This document shows positions 15,009 through 23,332 of a stretch of DNA of 24,475 nucleotides, piece after piece (position 1 is the stretch's first letter; each line of letters opens with the position of its first letter). The notes beneath the pieces are model-generated. The model was not told the origin of the DNA. It made no database searches and saw only the letters and a program-made list of their open reading frames with translations. Origin of the DNA: Alphaproteobacteria bacterium (GTDB lineage Bacteria; Pseudomonadota; Alphaproteobacteria; CAAGCB01; CAG-977); assembly GCA_900768185.1 (NCBI GenBank), contig CAAGCB010000045.1:1-24475 (forward strand), read 5' to 3'. Made by a program: the position numbers and the translations under genes.

Positions 15009-17060
15009 TCAGAAACCGATTTTATGTTTGACGGGCGATTTGTTTTTCTGTTCGATTTCCAGCATTTCGATCAGCCGCCGTTTGTCGTTCAAGCAGTCGA
15101 AAAACATCGCCTTTTCCCTGACGACGGCAAAATCGCCGGGGGTCAGGGACGGCAGATGATTCAGGTCGGCGCCTTTGATTTTGAAAAAGTGTTCAAAGCA
15201 CAGTGAATGCTGTTCGTCCGTCAGGAAGTCGTAGCGGACTTTGAACGTGAAACGGCGCAGGGCGGCTTTGTCGATCCTGTCTATCAAATTGGTCGTGCAG
15301 ACGAACGGAAAATCGTGAGTTTCCATTTGAGTCAGCATTTCGTTGACCAGTGAAATTTCCCATGAATGCGCCGCGCCGGTTCTGTCTTGTAAAAAGCTGT
15401 CGGCTTCGTCGAAAATCAGCAAAGCCTCTTTGTCGCGGGCTTCGTTGAACGCGCGGGCGATGTTGATTTCCGCTTCGCCGACATAGGGGCTGAGCAGATC
15501 CGAACATCTTTTTTTGACGACGGGCAGTCCCAGACGGCGCGCCAGATACGTCGCAAACGCCGATTTTCCCGTTCCGGACACGCCGTACAGGCACAGGGAA
15601 AAGTCTTTTCTGCCCAACCGTTCAACGCCGTCAGCCAGCCGAATCATATCCGTGTCCGTATTTAAAAGGGCGGGATTAAAATCCGTTTCGGGCGTTTCCC
15701 CGTCCTTTTTGTTGACTCGCCCGTTATTGTAGGCTTCCTGCAACGCGTCCAGCGTCTGTTCCACTTCGTCGATGCCGCCGTTAATCAGCCGCGCGCTTTT
15801 TACCGCGGTCGCGATGAACGACGGGGAAAGCGAATATTTGCCGACGAAATTTTTTGCTGTTTTTTCGTCGGCGGGCAACCCGTTTTCATGCAGACTTTTG
15901 CGCCAGATGTTCGCGACGGTGCTTTGCGGCGGACGTTTGAAATTCACGGCGAACGTGAAACGGCGCAGGAAAGCCTTGTCCATGTCGCAAATGTTGTTGG
16001 AAATCCAGATCGTCGGCAGAATGTTGTTTTCAAGCATGCGGTTGACGCGCAGTTTCGGGGCGGACAACGCTTCGCGGCGTCCGGAAGATGAAAACGCGTC
16101 GCCGTTCAGAATGTCGTCGGCTTCGTCCACCATTAAAACGGCGTCGCTGTTTTTGCCCAAGATTCGCTGGGCGCGCGTCAGCTGGTAAAAACGGCTGTCG
16201 TATTCGCGTTCGACGGCGGAATTTCCGTTTTCGCCCATGGAATAGAGCGGGGCGGACGCGCTGTTCGCCAGCGTTTTGGCAAATTCCGTTTTTCCAATCC
16301 CCGGTTCCCCGTACAGCAAGATGTTGATGCCCGCCGTTTCGCCCACCAGCGACGAAGTCAGCAGCTTCAACAGGATTCCGGCTTGGGGGATATGGGCGAA
16401 ATCGATCATGTCCAGCGTCGGTTTCGCGGGCGTTCCGATCAGGAAACGGCGTACTTCGTCTTCGGATTTGAACGGCGTGCTGTAAAAAGTTTTGGCGATG
16501 TCGGACGCTTCGGGCGTTCCTCGGCTGTCAATGTCGATCAGCCCCAGCTGCGCCAAAGCCGAATCGCGGCGGCACATTTGCGCCGCCCTGTCGCGGCTGA
16601 CGCCCGCCATCATGGCGGCTTCTGACAGGTTGACGTGATAGCGGGGGCTGTCCATTTCGGACATGATGCCGCTGATTTCATCGTCGCATTCCAGTCTGAC
16701 CAGAAATCCCAGAAATTCTTTTTCCGGATCGGACAAGCCCAGCAGTCTTTGAACGAAAATCAGATTGCGTTCGAACAAACCGGGGACGCGTCGGCGTGCG
16801 GAACGGACTTTGTCGCGCAAAACCGCGGTATAATCGACGATCACCGCCGCCATGTCCTTTTTCGCATAACGGCGCTTTTTGAACGGGAAATCGTCGCCGT
16901 TGCTTCCCGTTTCGGGGATTTTGAACGCGGGCAGGTAAAGATTCCCCTTTTCGTTCAGCCAGTTGCAGACGCCGTTAAAATGTTCGCGGACAAAGGTTTT
17001 GTTGTCCAGCGTGTTGAGCAGATATTCCATTCTTTTGCGTTTTTCAAACAAATCCGACAT
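15009..17060 (-). CDS. Tandem AAA+ ATPase (two AAA modules)
   Basis: A 683-residue cytoplasmic ATPase with two AAA modules. Module 1 has Walker A GEPGIGKT (251-258), Walker B VLMVDEAD and an Arg pair in AFLRRFTF (about 366). Module 2 has GVSGTGKS (493-500), LLIFDEAD (547-554) and again ALRRFTF (about 602). The first ~230 residues are a helical domain without a motif I recognise. Two complete modules in one chain recall CDC48-type unfoldases, but the N-domain differs and the substrate is unknown. The start at 17060 is chosen because GAGGG lies ten bases upstream and SDLFEKRKRMEYLL begins a good helix; the frame is open for 34 more codons upstream. A small membrane-protein gene lies just upstream on the same strand, about 100 bases away. 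Confidence 0.85.
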   Translation of the reverse strand: MSDLFEKRKRMEYLLNTLDNKTFVREHFNGVCNWLNEKGNLYLPAFKIPETGSNGDDFPFKKRRYAKKDMAAVIVDYTAVLRDKVRSARRRVPGLFERNLIFVQRLLGLSDPEKEFLGFLVRLECDDEISGIMSEMDSPRYHVNLSEAAMMAGVSRDRAAQMCRRDSALAQLGLIDIDSRGTPEASDIAKTFYSTPFKSEDEVRRFLIGTPAKPTLDMIDFAHIPQAGILLKLLTSSLVGETAGINILLYGEPGIGKTEFAKTLANSASAPLYSMGENGNSAVEREYDSRFYQLTRAQRILGKNSDAVLMVDEADDILNGDAFSSSGRREALSAPKLRVNRMLENNILPTIWISNNICDMDKAFLRRFTFAVNFKRPPQSTVANIWRKSLHENGLPADEKTAKNFVGKYSLSPSFIATAVKSARLINGGIDEVEQTLDALQEAYNNGRVNKKDGETPETDFNPALLNTDTDMIRLADGVERLGRKDFSLCLYGVSGTGKSAFATYLARRLGLPVVKKRCSDLLSPYVGEAEINIARAFNEARDKEALLIFDEADSFLQDRTGAAHSWEISLVNEMLTQMETHDFPFVCTTNLIDRIDKAALRRFTFKVRYDFLTDEQHSLCFEHFFKIKGADLNHLPSLTPGDFAVVREKAMFFDCLNDKRRLIEMLEIEQKNKSPVKHKIGF

Positions 17061-17158
17061 GATCTTTCCCTCTGTATTTTCATAAACAGGAATATCACCC
17101 GAGGGCGACAAAATATGTCGTATTGTTGGAAAGGGGAACAGCCGTCGGAAATTTCCGG

Positions 17159-17731
17159 TCAATCAAATAGACCACAATTACTTAAACGGCAGATCAAGAA
17201 ATGACACATGTGAAAATAAAATGCTGCAATGTAAAATGATAAAATATATTGAATTATTGTTTCTATATTGATTACGATCAGGAATAGGGAGGCACCCCAA
17301 AACAACAAGTAATATTCGTAAAGTACAAGCTTGTCAAAAAAATCGGGCTTTTCGACGGGCTGCGAAGGTTCAACCGGTGTGTCGTCCTCGTAATATAAAA
17401 AATAGGCGCCATCTTCGTCTTTGGAACAGAAAACGGTATTGACGCAGGGACGCAGATATCTTTTTAAAAAAAAGAAAGCGATGAAATACGTCGCGACGAT
17501 CTGCCAGGCGTCGTGTTTGGCAAAATGATCGATGAAAAACGCTATCGTTCCGACGACGGAGCAAAACAAACAGACGAAAAACAAAAAAAGCCAAAATCCG
17601 GACGACCGCGATTGGACTTTTTTTGCATATAAAGCCTTTTTCGCAGGCTTTTTTTCGCATTCGCCGCGCGATACTGTTTTTTTATCGGGGACGGTGAGGA
17701 GCTTTCCCAAAAAATCGGACGATTCGGTCAT
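17159..17731 (-). CDS. Small inner-membrane protein of unknown function
   Basis: A 190-residue protein with no family I recognise. The N-terminus is basic (about 22-43, rich in Lys/Arg). Hydrophobic segments lie at about 46-68 and 76-91, and a long one at about 137-178, which suggests three or four membrane helices. Between the second and third is a hydrophilic, acidic loop (103-130, with DEDGAYFLYYEDDTPVEP). AAGGAG seven bases before the ATG makes the start secure. That ribosome site lies in one arm of an inverted repeat (17740-17770). It is upstream of the tandem AAA ATPase on the same strand and could be expressed with it; a functional link is only a guess. Confidence 0.75.
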   Translation of the reverse strand: MTESSDFLGKLLTVPDKKTVSRGECEKKPAKKALYAKKVQSRSSGFWLFLFFVCLFCSVVGTIAFFIDHFAKHDAWQIVATYFIAFFFLKRYLRPCVNTVFCSKDEDGAYFLYYEDDTPVEPSQPVEKPDFFDKLVLYEYYLLFWGASLFLIVINIETIIQYILSFYIAAFYFHMCHFLICRLSNCGLFD

Positions 17732-17739
17732 AAACGTTC

Positions 17740-17770
17740 TCCTTGATATAAATCCCTGTTAAATCAAGGA
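17740..17770 (-). promoter_or_regulatory. Leader hairpin covering the ribosome-binding site
   Basis: A perfect eight-base inverted repeat, TCCTTGAT (17740-17747) and ATCAAGGA (17763-17770), with a 15-base spacer. On the - strand transcript the arm nearest the gene contains five of the six bases of the AAGGAG site for the membrane protein starting at 17731. Folding would hide the site, so translation could depend on temperature, a ligand or a protein. The stem is short and A/T-rich, so it would be weak. Confidence 0.4.
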
Positions 17771-17775
17771 TTGCG

Positions 17776-17815
17776 CCGAAAACGGAAAAAGACAACGCTT
17801 TTTCGCGTTTTTCGG
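17776..17815 (-). terminator. Hairpin downstream of mnmA, possible terminator
   Basis: On the - strand, AACGC and GCGTT form a short stem around GAAAAA and are followed by TGTCTTTTT, which resembles a weak intrinsic terminator. The same stretch can also fold as one long imperfect hairpin (CCGAAAAACG...CGTTTTCGG, with two bulged bases), which would exclude the short form. It lies 32 bases after the mnmA stop. Confidence 0.45.
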
Positions 17816-17847
17816 TCAAGGTACGACAGTTTTTGACGTATTTGATT

Positions 17848-18927
17848 TCAGAACACGGATTTGATGATGCCGCCGCCCGCGACCAGATCGCCCGCGTACA
17901 GAACGACGGACTGACCGGGGGCGATGCCGCGCTGGTTCAGTTCGAAATCGACCTTGATTTCGTCGTCGCCCGTTTGCGAAACGGCGACCGGCGTCGGCTG
18001 TTGGGACGATCGGATTTTCGCCGTCAGGCGTTCAAAGCTTTCAAACGGTTTGCCCGCCGTCAGGCTCAGCGTCGCCGCGGTCAGCCCGTGACAGACGTTC
18101 TGGTCTTCGAATCCGACGATGACGTCGTTCTTTTCCTTGTCGAATCCCAGAACGTACAGCGGTTTTTCCGCGCTGATGCCCAGCCCTTTGCGCTGTCCCA
18201 CGGTATAGTTCCAAAATCCGTTGTGACGCCCCAGCACTTTGCCGTCCGTTGTGACAAAGTTGCCGGGTTTCGGTTCGGTTTGCAGAATGTCGTTGATGTC
18301 GCCCGAATAAAAATCCTGACTGTCGGGTTTGTCGCTGACGGGCAGTCCCGCCCGTTTGGCGATTTCGCGGATTTCGGATTTCGTCTTGTCCCCCAGCGGC
18401 AGCAGAATGCGCGCCAGCTGGCTTTGTCCCAGACGGTACAGGAAATACGACTGGTCTTTTTTCGGATCGACGCCGCGCGACAGGGCATAAAGTCCCGTCG
18501 ATTCGTCGCGGGCGACGCGGGCGTAATGTCCCGTCGCGAATTTGTCAAAATCGATGCCTTGTTTCGCCGCGGCGTCGGGCAGGGCTTGGAATTTGATTTT
18601 CGCGTTGCACCACACGCACGGGTTCGGCGTGCGTCCCGACATGTATTCGCGCTTGAAGTTTTCCAAGACGGTTCTTTTGTAGATTTCGGTACAGTCCACG
18701 ACGTGATAGGGAATATCCAGTATGCGGCAGATGTCTTCGGCGGCGGCGATGTCTTTTTCCTCGTGCGGGGAAAAGCAGGCGTCCCCGTGCGACGACAGCG
18801 CGGGAACGGCGCGTCCCTTGTCCCAAATGGACATCGTCGCGCCGGCGACGTCGTGTCCCGCCTGTTTCAACAAATACGCCGCGACGGCGGAATCGACCCC
18901 GCCGCTTAATCCGACCAGAATTTTCAT
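17848..18927 (-). CDS. mnmA: tRNA 2-thiouridylase MnmA
   Basis: A 359-residue enzyme that puts sulfur on U34 of tRNAs for Lys, Glu and Gln using ATP. The ATP-pyrophosphatase loop GLSGGVDS is at residues 7-13. The catalytic Cys region reads TPNPCVWCNAKIKF (C104, C107), the CxxC form seen in many alphaproteobacteria. ATGHYAR and the C-terminal beta domain (RHNGFWNYTVGQRKGLG, VVLYAGDLVAGGG) are complete, and the length is normal. The odd point is the segment KPDSQDFYSGD (200-210): in standard MnmA this is SQDICF, with the second catalytic Cys; here the position is Tyr (Y207). AAGGA upstream supports ATG 18927 rather than earlier codons. Confidence 0.93.
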   Translation of the reverse strand: MKILVGLSGGVDSAVAAYLLKQAGHDVAGATMSIWDKGRAVPALSSHGDACFSPHEEKDIAAAEDICRILDIPYHVVDCTEIYKRTVLENFKREYMSGRTPNPCVWCNAKIKFQALPDAAAKQGIDFDKFATGHYARVARDESTGLYALSRGVDPKKDQSYFLYRLGQSQLARILLPLGDKTKSEIREIAKRAGLPVSDKPDSQDFYSGDINDILQTEPKPGNFVTTDGKVLGRHNGFWNYTVGQRKGLGISAEKPLYVLGFDKEKNDVIVGFEDQNVCHGLTAATLSLTAGKPFESFERLTAKIRSSQQPTPVAVSQTGDDEIKVDFELNQRGIAPGQSVVLYAGDLVAGGGIIKSVF

Positions 18928-18956
18928 GCCCCGATCCTTTCGTTTTTGACAACGCG

Positions 18957-18971
18957 TCAATGTAGCATTGA
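18957..18971 (-). promoter_or_regulatory. Palindrome over a possible mnmA -10 element
   Basis: TCAATG, TAG, CATTGA is a perfect six-base inverted repeat with a three-base centre. On the - strand it contains TGCTACATT, an extended -10-like element about 30 bases before the mnmA start. No good -35 box lies at the right distance (only a T-run). It could be an operator over a weak promoter, or chance. Confidence 0.25.
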
Positions 18972-19006
18972 TTCAGGTCTGAAAAAAAGTTTTTTTAAGC
19001 ATAATC

Positions 19007-19032
19007 AAAAGGCGGCTTTTCGCAAAGCCGCC
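19007..19032 (-). terminator. Intrinsic terminator of pepF
   Basis: A perfect nine-pair stem (19011-19019 with 19024-19032, GGCGGCTTT type) with a four-base loop. On the - strand it is followed by TTTT at 19010-19007. It begins seven bases after the pepF stop codon. Confidence 0.8.
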
Positions 19033-19039
19033 CCGTCGC

Positions 19040-20920
19040 TTACCGTCCCGTCGCCGCGCGGTGCGCGATCGCCGTTTGAACGGGGGACGCGACGGTGGTC
19101 GTTTTGCCGGTCTGACGACCGTTGTTTTTATTTTTGTTCATGCCCAGCTGATCGGTCAGAACTTCCAGTTCGTCGACGAATCCTTTGACGACGCTCAGTC
19201 CCTTTTTCCAGAAATCGGGTTTCGACGCGTCCAATCCGAAGGGCTTCAGCATCTGCTGATGACGTTCCGACCCGCCTTTTGCCAGCATGTCCATGTATTT
19301 TTTCGGGAAATCGGCGACTTTGCCGTCTTCGTGAACTTTGTACAGCGAATTGACCAGACAGTCGCCGAACGCATAGCCGTACACATAAAACGGCGTATGA
19401 ATCAAATGCGGAATCGTCGACCACATCGCGTTCGATTTGTCGTCGTTCGTCACCGACGGACCCAGCGCGTCGTTTTGTGTTTTCGTCCAGATCCCGTTCA
19501 AACGGTCGGGGGACAGTTCGCCTTCTTTGCGCCGCGCGGTGTGGACTTCGGTTTCGAAACGGTGGAAAGCGATTTGGCGCACGGACGAATTGATCATCGA
19601 TCCCGTTTTTTCAGCCAGCATCGCAAAACGCTGTTTCGGATCTTTTTCATGCTTCAGCATATACTTGAACGTCATCATTTCGCCGAAGATCGACGCCGTT
19701 TCCGCCAGCGTGATCGGCGTGTTTGATTTCAGGTATCCCTGTTCGCGCGCCAGATACTGGTGGACGCCATGCCCCAGTTCGTGCGCCAGCGTCATCACGT
19801 CGCCCGCCGTTCCCATGAAATTCAGCATCAGGTAAGGGTGCGCCGACGGCACGGTCGGGTGGGCGTAGGCGCCGCCTTCTTTGCCTTCTTTCGGCGCAAC
19901 GTCGATCCAGTTGTTGTCAAAGAATTTTTTGCCGATCGCCGCCATTTCGGGCGAAAATTCGTTATAAGCGGACAACACGATGTTTTTCGCGTCGTCCCAC
20001 GAGTATTTCTTTTCGGGCAGGTCGGGAATCGGCGCGTTGCGGTCGGAATAGTCCAGCTTGTCCACGCCCAGCCAGTCGGCTTTCAGTTTGTAATAACGGT
20101 GCGAAATGTCCGCGTGGCTGTCGACGACCGAATCGACCAGAGCGTCGACGACCTCGTCTTCGACCTGATTTTCGATGTTGCGGGCTGAAATCGGGCGTTT
20201 GTAGCCGCGCCATTCGTCCTCGATCTGCTTGTCCTTCGCCAGCGTGTTGGTGATCAGGGCGAACGTGGACATGTTGTCTTTCATGACGCGGTTGATTTCG
20301 GCGCACGCCTCGTGCCGCGTCGCCATGTCGGGATCGGACATTTTCGCCATCGCTTCGGGTTCGGTCAGTTCCTTGCCCCCGACGTTGAAACGCAGGCTTG
20401 CCATCGTTTCGTCGAACAGGCGGTTCCAGGCGGTCGCGCTGCTCATGGATTTGTCGTGCAGCAGTTTTTCCATGTTTTCGGGCAACATGTGGTCGCGTCC
20501 GGCGCGGACGTTTTTCAGCCACGGTTCGTATTTTTTCGCGGTTTCGGAAGTCATCTTTTCCGCCAGCTGTTCATCGGTCAGACCGTTCAGCTCCAATTCG
20601 AAAAACAGCATCTTTCCCGAAACGTCGTTCGATTTTTCGCACACGTTTTGATAGAACGTCGAAATTTCGGGATCGTTCATGTTGGTTGAATGCATCATGT
20701 AGGAATAGGCGTCCAACCGTCCCAGCGTTTCGTTCAGGCGTTCGTATTCTTCGATCGACTTGCCGAATTCATCGGGGGTCGATTCCGCCAGCTTGCCTTT
20801 GTAATGCGTTTCAAATCGCAACGCGCCCGCCGACACGGACGCCATATCCTTTTTCAATTCCGGCGAATCCATAGAAGGATACAAGTCGCTTAAATCCCAG
20901 CGGGGCATCTGTTCGGTCAT
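19040..20920 (-). CDS. pepF: Oligoendopeptidase F (peptidase family M3)
   Basis: A 626-residue zinc metallopeptidase of the M3B/PepF type that cuts short peptides in the cytoplasm. The zinc motif HELGH is at residues 380-384 (TLAHELGHGVHQ), with the third ligand in LAETASIFGE (E407). The upstream HPYLMLNFMGTAGDV and the downstream YVYGYAFGDCLVNSLY are characteristic of the family. The start is ATG 20920, seven bases after AAGGAG; an earlier in-frame ATG six codons upstream lacks such a site. The last ~35 residues (from about 592, beginning NKNKNNGRQTGK) form a basic, low-complexity tail not expected in the family core. A -35/-10 pair lies just upstream and a terminator just downstream, so it is probably transcribed alone. 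Confidence 0.92.
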   Translation of the reverse strand: MTEQMPRWDLSDLYPSMDSPELKKDMASVSAGALRFETHYKGKLAESTPDEFGKSIEEYERLNETLGRLDAYSYMMHSTNMNDPEISTFYQNVCEKSNDVSGKMLFFELELNGLTDEQLAEKMTSETAKKYEPWLKNVRAGRDHMLPENMEKLLHDKSMSSATAWNRLFDETMASLRFNVGGKELTEPEAMAKMSDPDMATRHEACAEINRVMKDNMSTFALITNTLAKDKQIEDEWRGYKRPISARNIENQVEDEVVDALVDSVVDSHADISHRYYKLKADWLGVDKLDYSDRNAPIPDLPEKKYSWDDAKNIVLSAYNEFSPEMAAIGKKFFDNNWIDVAPKEGKEGGAYAHPTVPSAHPYLMLNFMGTAGDVMTLAHELGHGVHQYLAREQGYLKSNTPITLAETASIFGEMMTFKYMLKHEKDPKQRFAMLAEKTGSMINSSVRQIAFHRFETEVHTARRKEGELSPDRLNGIWTKTQNDALGPSVTNDDKSNAMWSTIPHLIHTPFYVYGYAFGDCLVNSLYKVHEDGKVADFPKKYMDMLAKGGSERHQQMLKPFGLDASKPDFWKKGLSVVKGFVDELEVLTDQLGMNKNKNNGRQTGKTTTVASPVQTAIAHRAATGR

Positions 20921-20949
20921 GGCAAACTCCTTGTTCAAAAATCTGTTTG

Positions 20950-20978
20950 ATTTTTGTCCAAAATATTTCGAAAGTCAA
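20950..20978 (-). promoter_or_regulatory. Probable pepF promoter
   Basis: On the - strand, TTGACT (20978-20973) and AAAAAT (20955-20950) are 17 bases apart, matching five and four of six consensus bases. The pepF start is 30 bases downstream of the -10 box. The region is generally A/T-rich, so chance agreement is possible. Confidence 0.4.
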
Positions 20979-20995
20979 TAGGAATTAAAGATTTT

Positions 20996-22177
20996 TCAGC
21001 GATAAGCCGCTTTGAAAATATCAATGTTTTCCTGCAAAGACAGCGTGTAGCGATCCATGGCGAACAGGTTGCTCATCATTTTGTGCGCGCCGCGCGCCAG
21101 CGTTTCCATTTCGTCGGGCTTGATGCCGTAATCGGACATTTTCAAATTGTCGACGCCGCATTCCTTTTTCAGCTTTTGCATCGCGCGAACGAACGCCATC
21201 GGTTTTTCCGCGTCGCTCAGCCCGTCGGTGACTTCGCCCATCATGTGCGCCATTTTGATAAACCGATCGGGAACGTATTTCGCGAAAAACGAGAAATAAG
21301 CGTCCGAAATCATCAGCAATCCCGCGCCGTGCGGCAATTCGGGGTGATACGCGGACATCGCGTGTTCCATGGAATGTTGCGACGTGCAGCTGGAAGTCGA
21401 CTGCACCATGCCGGACAGCAATCCCGCCAAAGCGATGTTGGTGCGCGCTTCAATATCCGAACCGTCGCGGACGGCTTTGGGCAGGTTTTTGTAAATCAGA
21501 CGGATTGTTTGCAGGGAAAACGCTTCGCTGATCGGGGTGGCGATTTCGGCGATAAACCCCTCGACGGCGTGGAAAAACGCGTCGAATCCCTGAATGGCCG
21601 TTAAAAACGGCGGCACGCTGACGGTCAGTTCGGGGTCGACGACCGACAGGCGCGGAAAAGTCGAAGGGACGCCGAAGCCGATTTTTTCGCGCGCGTCTTC
21701 GTTCGTGACGTCCAGCCACGGATCGATTTCCGACCCCGTTCCCGCCGTCGTGATGACGGCGACGATCGGCAACGCCTTGTTTTTAACGGGTAAGCCCTTG
21801 CCCGATCCCGTAACGACGTAGTCCCACAGATCGCCGGGGTTGCGCGCCATCAACGCGATCGCTTTGGCGGAATCGATGACGCTGGCGCCGCCGACGCCGA
21901 TCACGACGTCGCAAAAGTTGTCGCGGGCGAATTGCGCGGCTTCCATCACATGGGCTTTGGACGGATTTTGGCGCACCTTGTCGAAAATCATATAGTCGAT
22001 GTTCTGGTGCTTCAGCGCCGTCAGAACGCGGTCAAGCGTGTCGGAACCGCGCGCCGCGTCTTCGGCGGACGCGACGACCAGAGCCAGTTTGCCGAACAAG
22101 TCTTCCCGTTTCAGTTCGTCCAGTTTGCCGACGCCGAACAGAACTTTTGTCGGAATGGAAAAATCGAAATCAATCAT
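20996..22177 (-). CDS. Iron-containing alcohol dehydrogenase
   Basis: A 393-residue NAD(P)-dependent alcohol dehydrogenase of the iron-activated (type III) family, interconverting an alcohol and an aldehyde or ketone. The dinucleotide-binding GVGGASVIDSAKA lies at about 94-106, TTAGTGSE at 143-150, and the metal ligands are D199 and H203 (GFDAFFHAVEG), H272 (MEHAMSA) and H283 (LPHGAG), so all four are present. GGGAGG is well placed before ATG 22177. It belongs to the large group whose members include butanol, lactaldehyde and other dehydrogenases, and the true substrate cannot be told. It is not close to the glycan locus, so a link to the LuxC aldehyde is unlikely. Confidence 0.9.
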   Translation of the reverse strand: MIDFDFSIPTKVLFGVGKLDELKREDLFGKLALVVASAEDAARGSDTLDRVLTALKHQNIDYMIFDKVRQNPSKAHVMEAAQFARDNFCDVVIGVGGASVIDSAKAIALMARNPGDLWDYVVTGSGKGLPVKNKALPIVAVITTAGTGSEIDPWLDVTNEDAREKIGFGVPSTFPRLSVVDPELTVSVPPFLTAIQGFDAFFHAVEGFIAEIATPISEAFSLQTIRLIYKNLPKAVRDGSDIEARTNIALAGLLSGMVQSTSSCTSQHSMEHAMSAYHPELPHGAGLLMISDAYFSFFAKYVPDRFIKMAHMMGEVTDGLSDAEKPMAFVRAMQKLKKECGVDNLKMSDYGIKPDEMETLARGAHKMMSNLFAMDRYTLSLQENIDIFKAAYR

Positions 22178-22243
22178 AGCCGCCTCCCGCTGTTAAAAGG
22201 ACGCTTTATTTATACGTTTTTCGCCTCAAAAAGAAAGCGAAAT

Positions 22244-23170
22244 TCATCGCGTCGGACGCAAAAATCCGAACGGCGACGTTGAAACGGACGCGGAATCGGT
22301 TACGGATCCGGTTTCCGCCGGCGTGGTTTCGGGGGCGTCTGCGGCGTCGTTCGCGCCGGATTGATCGGAAAAGTTCGCGGCGTTTTCTTCGGTTTCGGGA
22401 AAATCCGCGTCGTAATCGTCATCATTGTTCGCCGTGTTTTCGGGTTCGACGACCGCCGTTCTTTCGGATTCGACGTCGCGGCACGCGTCCGCCAGACGGG
22501 AATAGACGCGCCCCAGCGATCCCTCTTCGAAAATTTTGGTCAGATAGTGTTCGAAATCGTGGCGTTCCAGCATGGTGAACATCTGTTCAAAGCGATAGCA
22601 GAACGTGCAGACCGCGCTGGACAGGATTTCGTCGCGTCTCATCTGGTTTTCCAAATCGTCTTTGAAACGGGGGGAGTGTTCCGCGCTTTGCAGCAGGACT
22701 TTGCAAAACGCCCAGCGGTTGCCGTCGCCGACGCGTTGCCAGATGATTTCCGTATGCGCGGGTTGAACCAATCCCAGCCGAACGATGATGTCGGACAATA
22801 AATCGTTCAGTTCGTTGATGAACAAATCCGCGTTGCGCAGAACCGTCGCGCTGCGCGTCTGCACCTGCGTTTCCATCAGCGTTCGCACCATGACTTCGGC
22901 GTGGTCGGCGGATCGTCTGGTTTGCGCCAGCATCAGGTTGATCGTGTTGCCCTGTTTGCGCAAAATCATCGCGTTATACAGCAATCCCGCGACGCCCCAC
23001 AGAAAAATGACGGGCAGAAAAGCCGTCGCCGCGACGGCGGTCACTTCGGGCGCGGGCAGTCCGAACAGTTGCGGGAAACCGATTTTTGCGTAGACGTAAA
23101 ACAAAACGCCTCCCAGCCACAACAGCGACGCCGCCACGGAAAAGCTGAACAACACGATAATCCCGACCAT
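22244..23170 (-). CDS. Membrane-anchored protein with helical domain and acidic tail
   Basis: A 308-residue protein I cannot assign to a named family. It has two membrane helices at the start (about 3-31 and 45-70). Next comes a cytoplasmic helical region with RKQGNTINLMLAQTRRSADH and a stretch with WQRVGDGNRWAFCKVLLQSAEHS. The last ~70 residues are a low-complexity, acidic tail (ENTANNDDDYDADFPETEENA), ending in a short basic segment. GAGGG is properly spaced before ATG 23170. It is followed closely by the alcohol dehydrogenase on the same strand (about 66 bases), and upstream it is divergent from accA across a 162-base gap in which I see no convincing promoter. Confidence 0.75.
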   Translation of the reverse strand: MVGIIVLFSFSVAASLLWLGGVLFYVYAKIGFPQLFGLPAPEVTAVAATAFLPVIFLWGVAGLLYNAMILRKQGNTINLMLAQTRRSADHAEVMVRTLMETQVQTRSATVLRNADLFINELNDLLSDIIVRLGLVQPAHTEIIWQRVGDGNRWAFCKVLLQSAEHSPRFKDDLENQMRRDEILSSAVCTFCYRFEQMFTMLERHDFEHYLTKIFEEGSLGRVYSRLADACRDVESERTAVVEPENTANNDDDYDADFPETEENAANFSDQSGANDAADAPETTPAETGSVTDSASVSTSPFGFLRPTR

Positions 23171-23332
23171 GTTCTATCCCTCTGATTCTAAAAGAATTCG
23201 GACAATTCGAAGCCCATTTTATCCGCGGAAGGTGAATTTTCTCTAAATGGCGGGGAATATTTTTATTCTCTTGCGGCGACAAAAGTGCTAAGAAAGGACA
23301 GACTTCTAAATTTTAACCGAAACAGGAATGTC

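Noticed and set aside
17833..18909. Long + strand open frame of 358 codons antisense to mnmA
   Set aside because: It is the mirror of a clear mnmA gene; its protein is Arg/Phe-rich without motifs, as expected from codon bias on the opposite strand.
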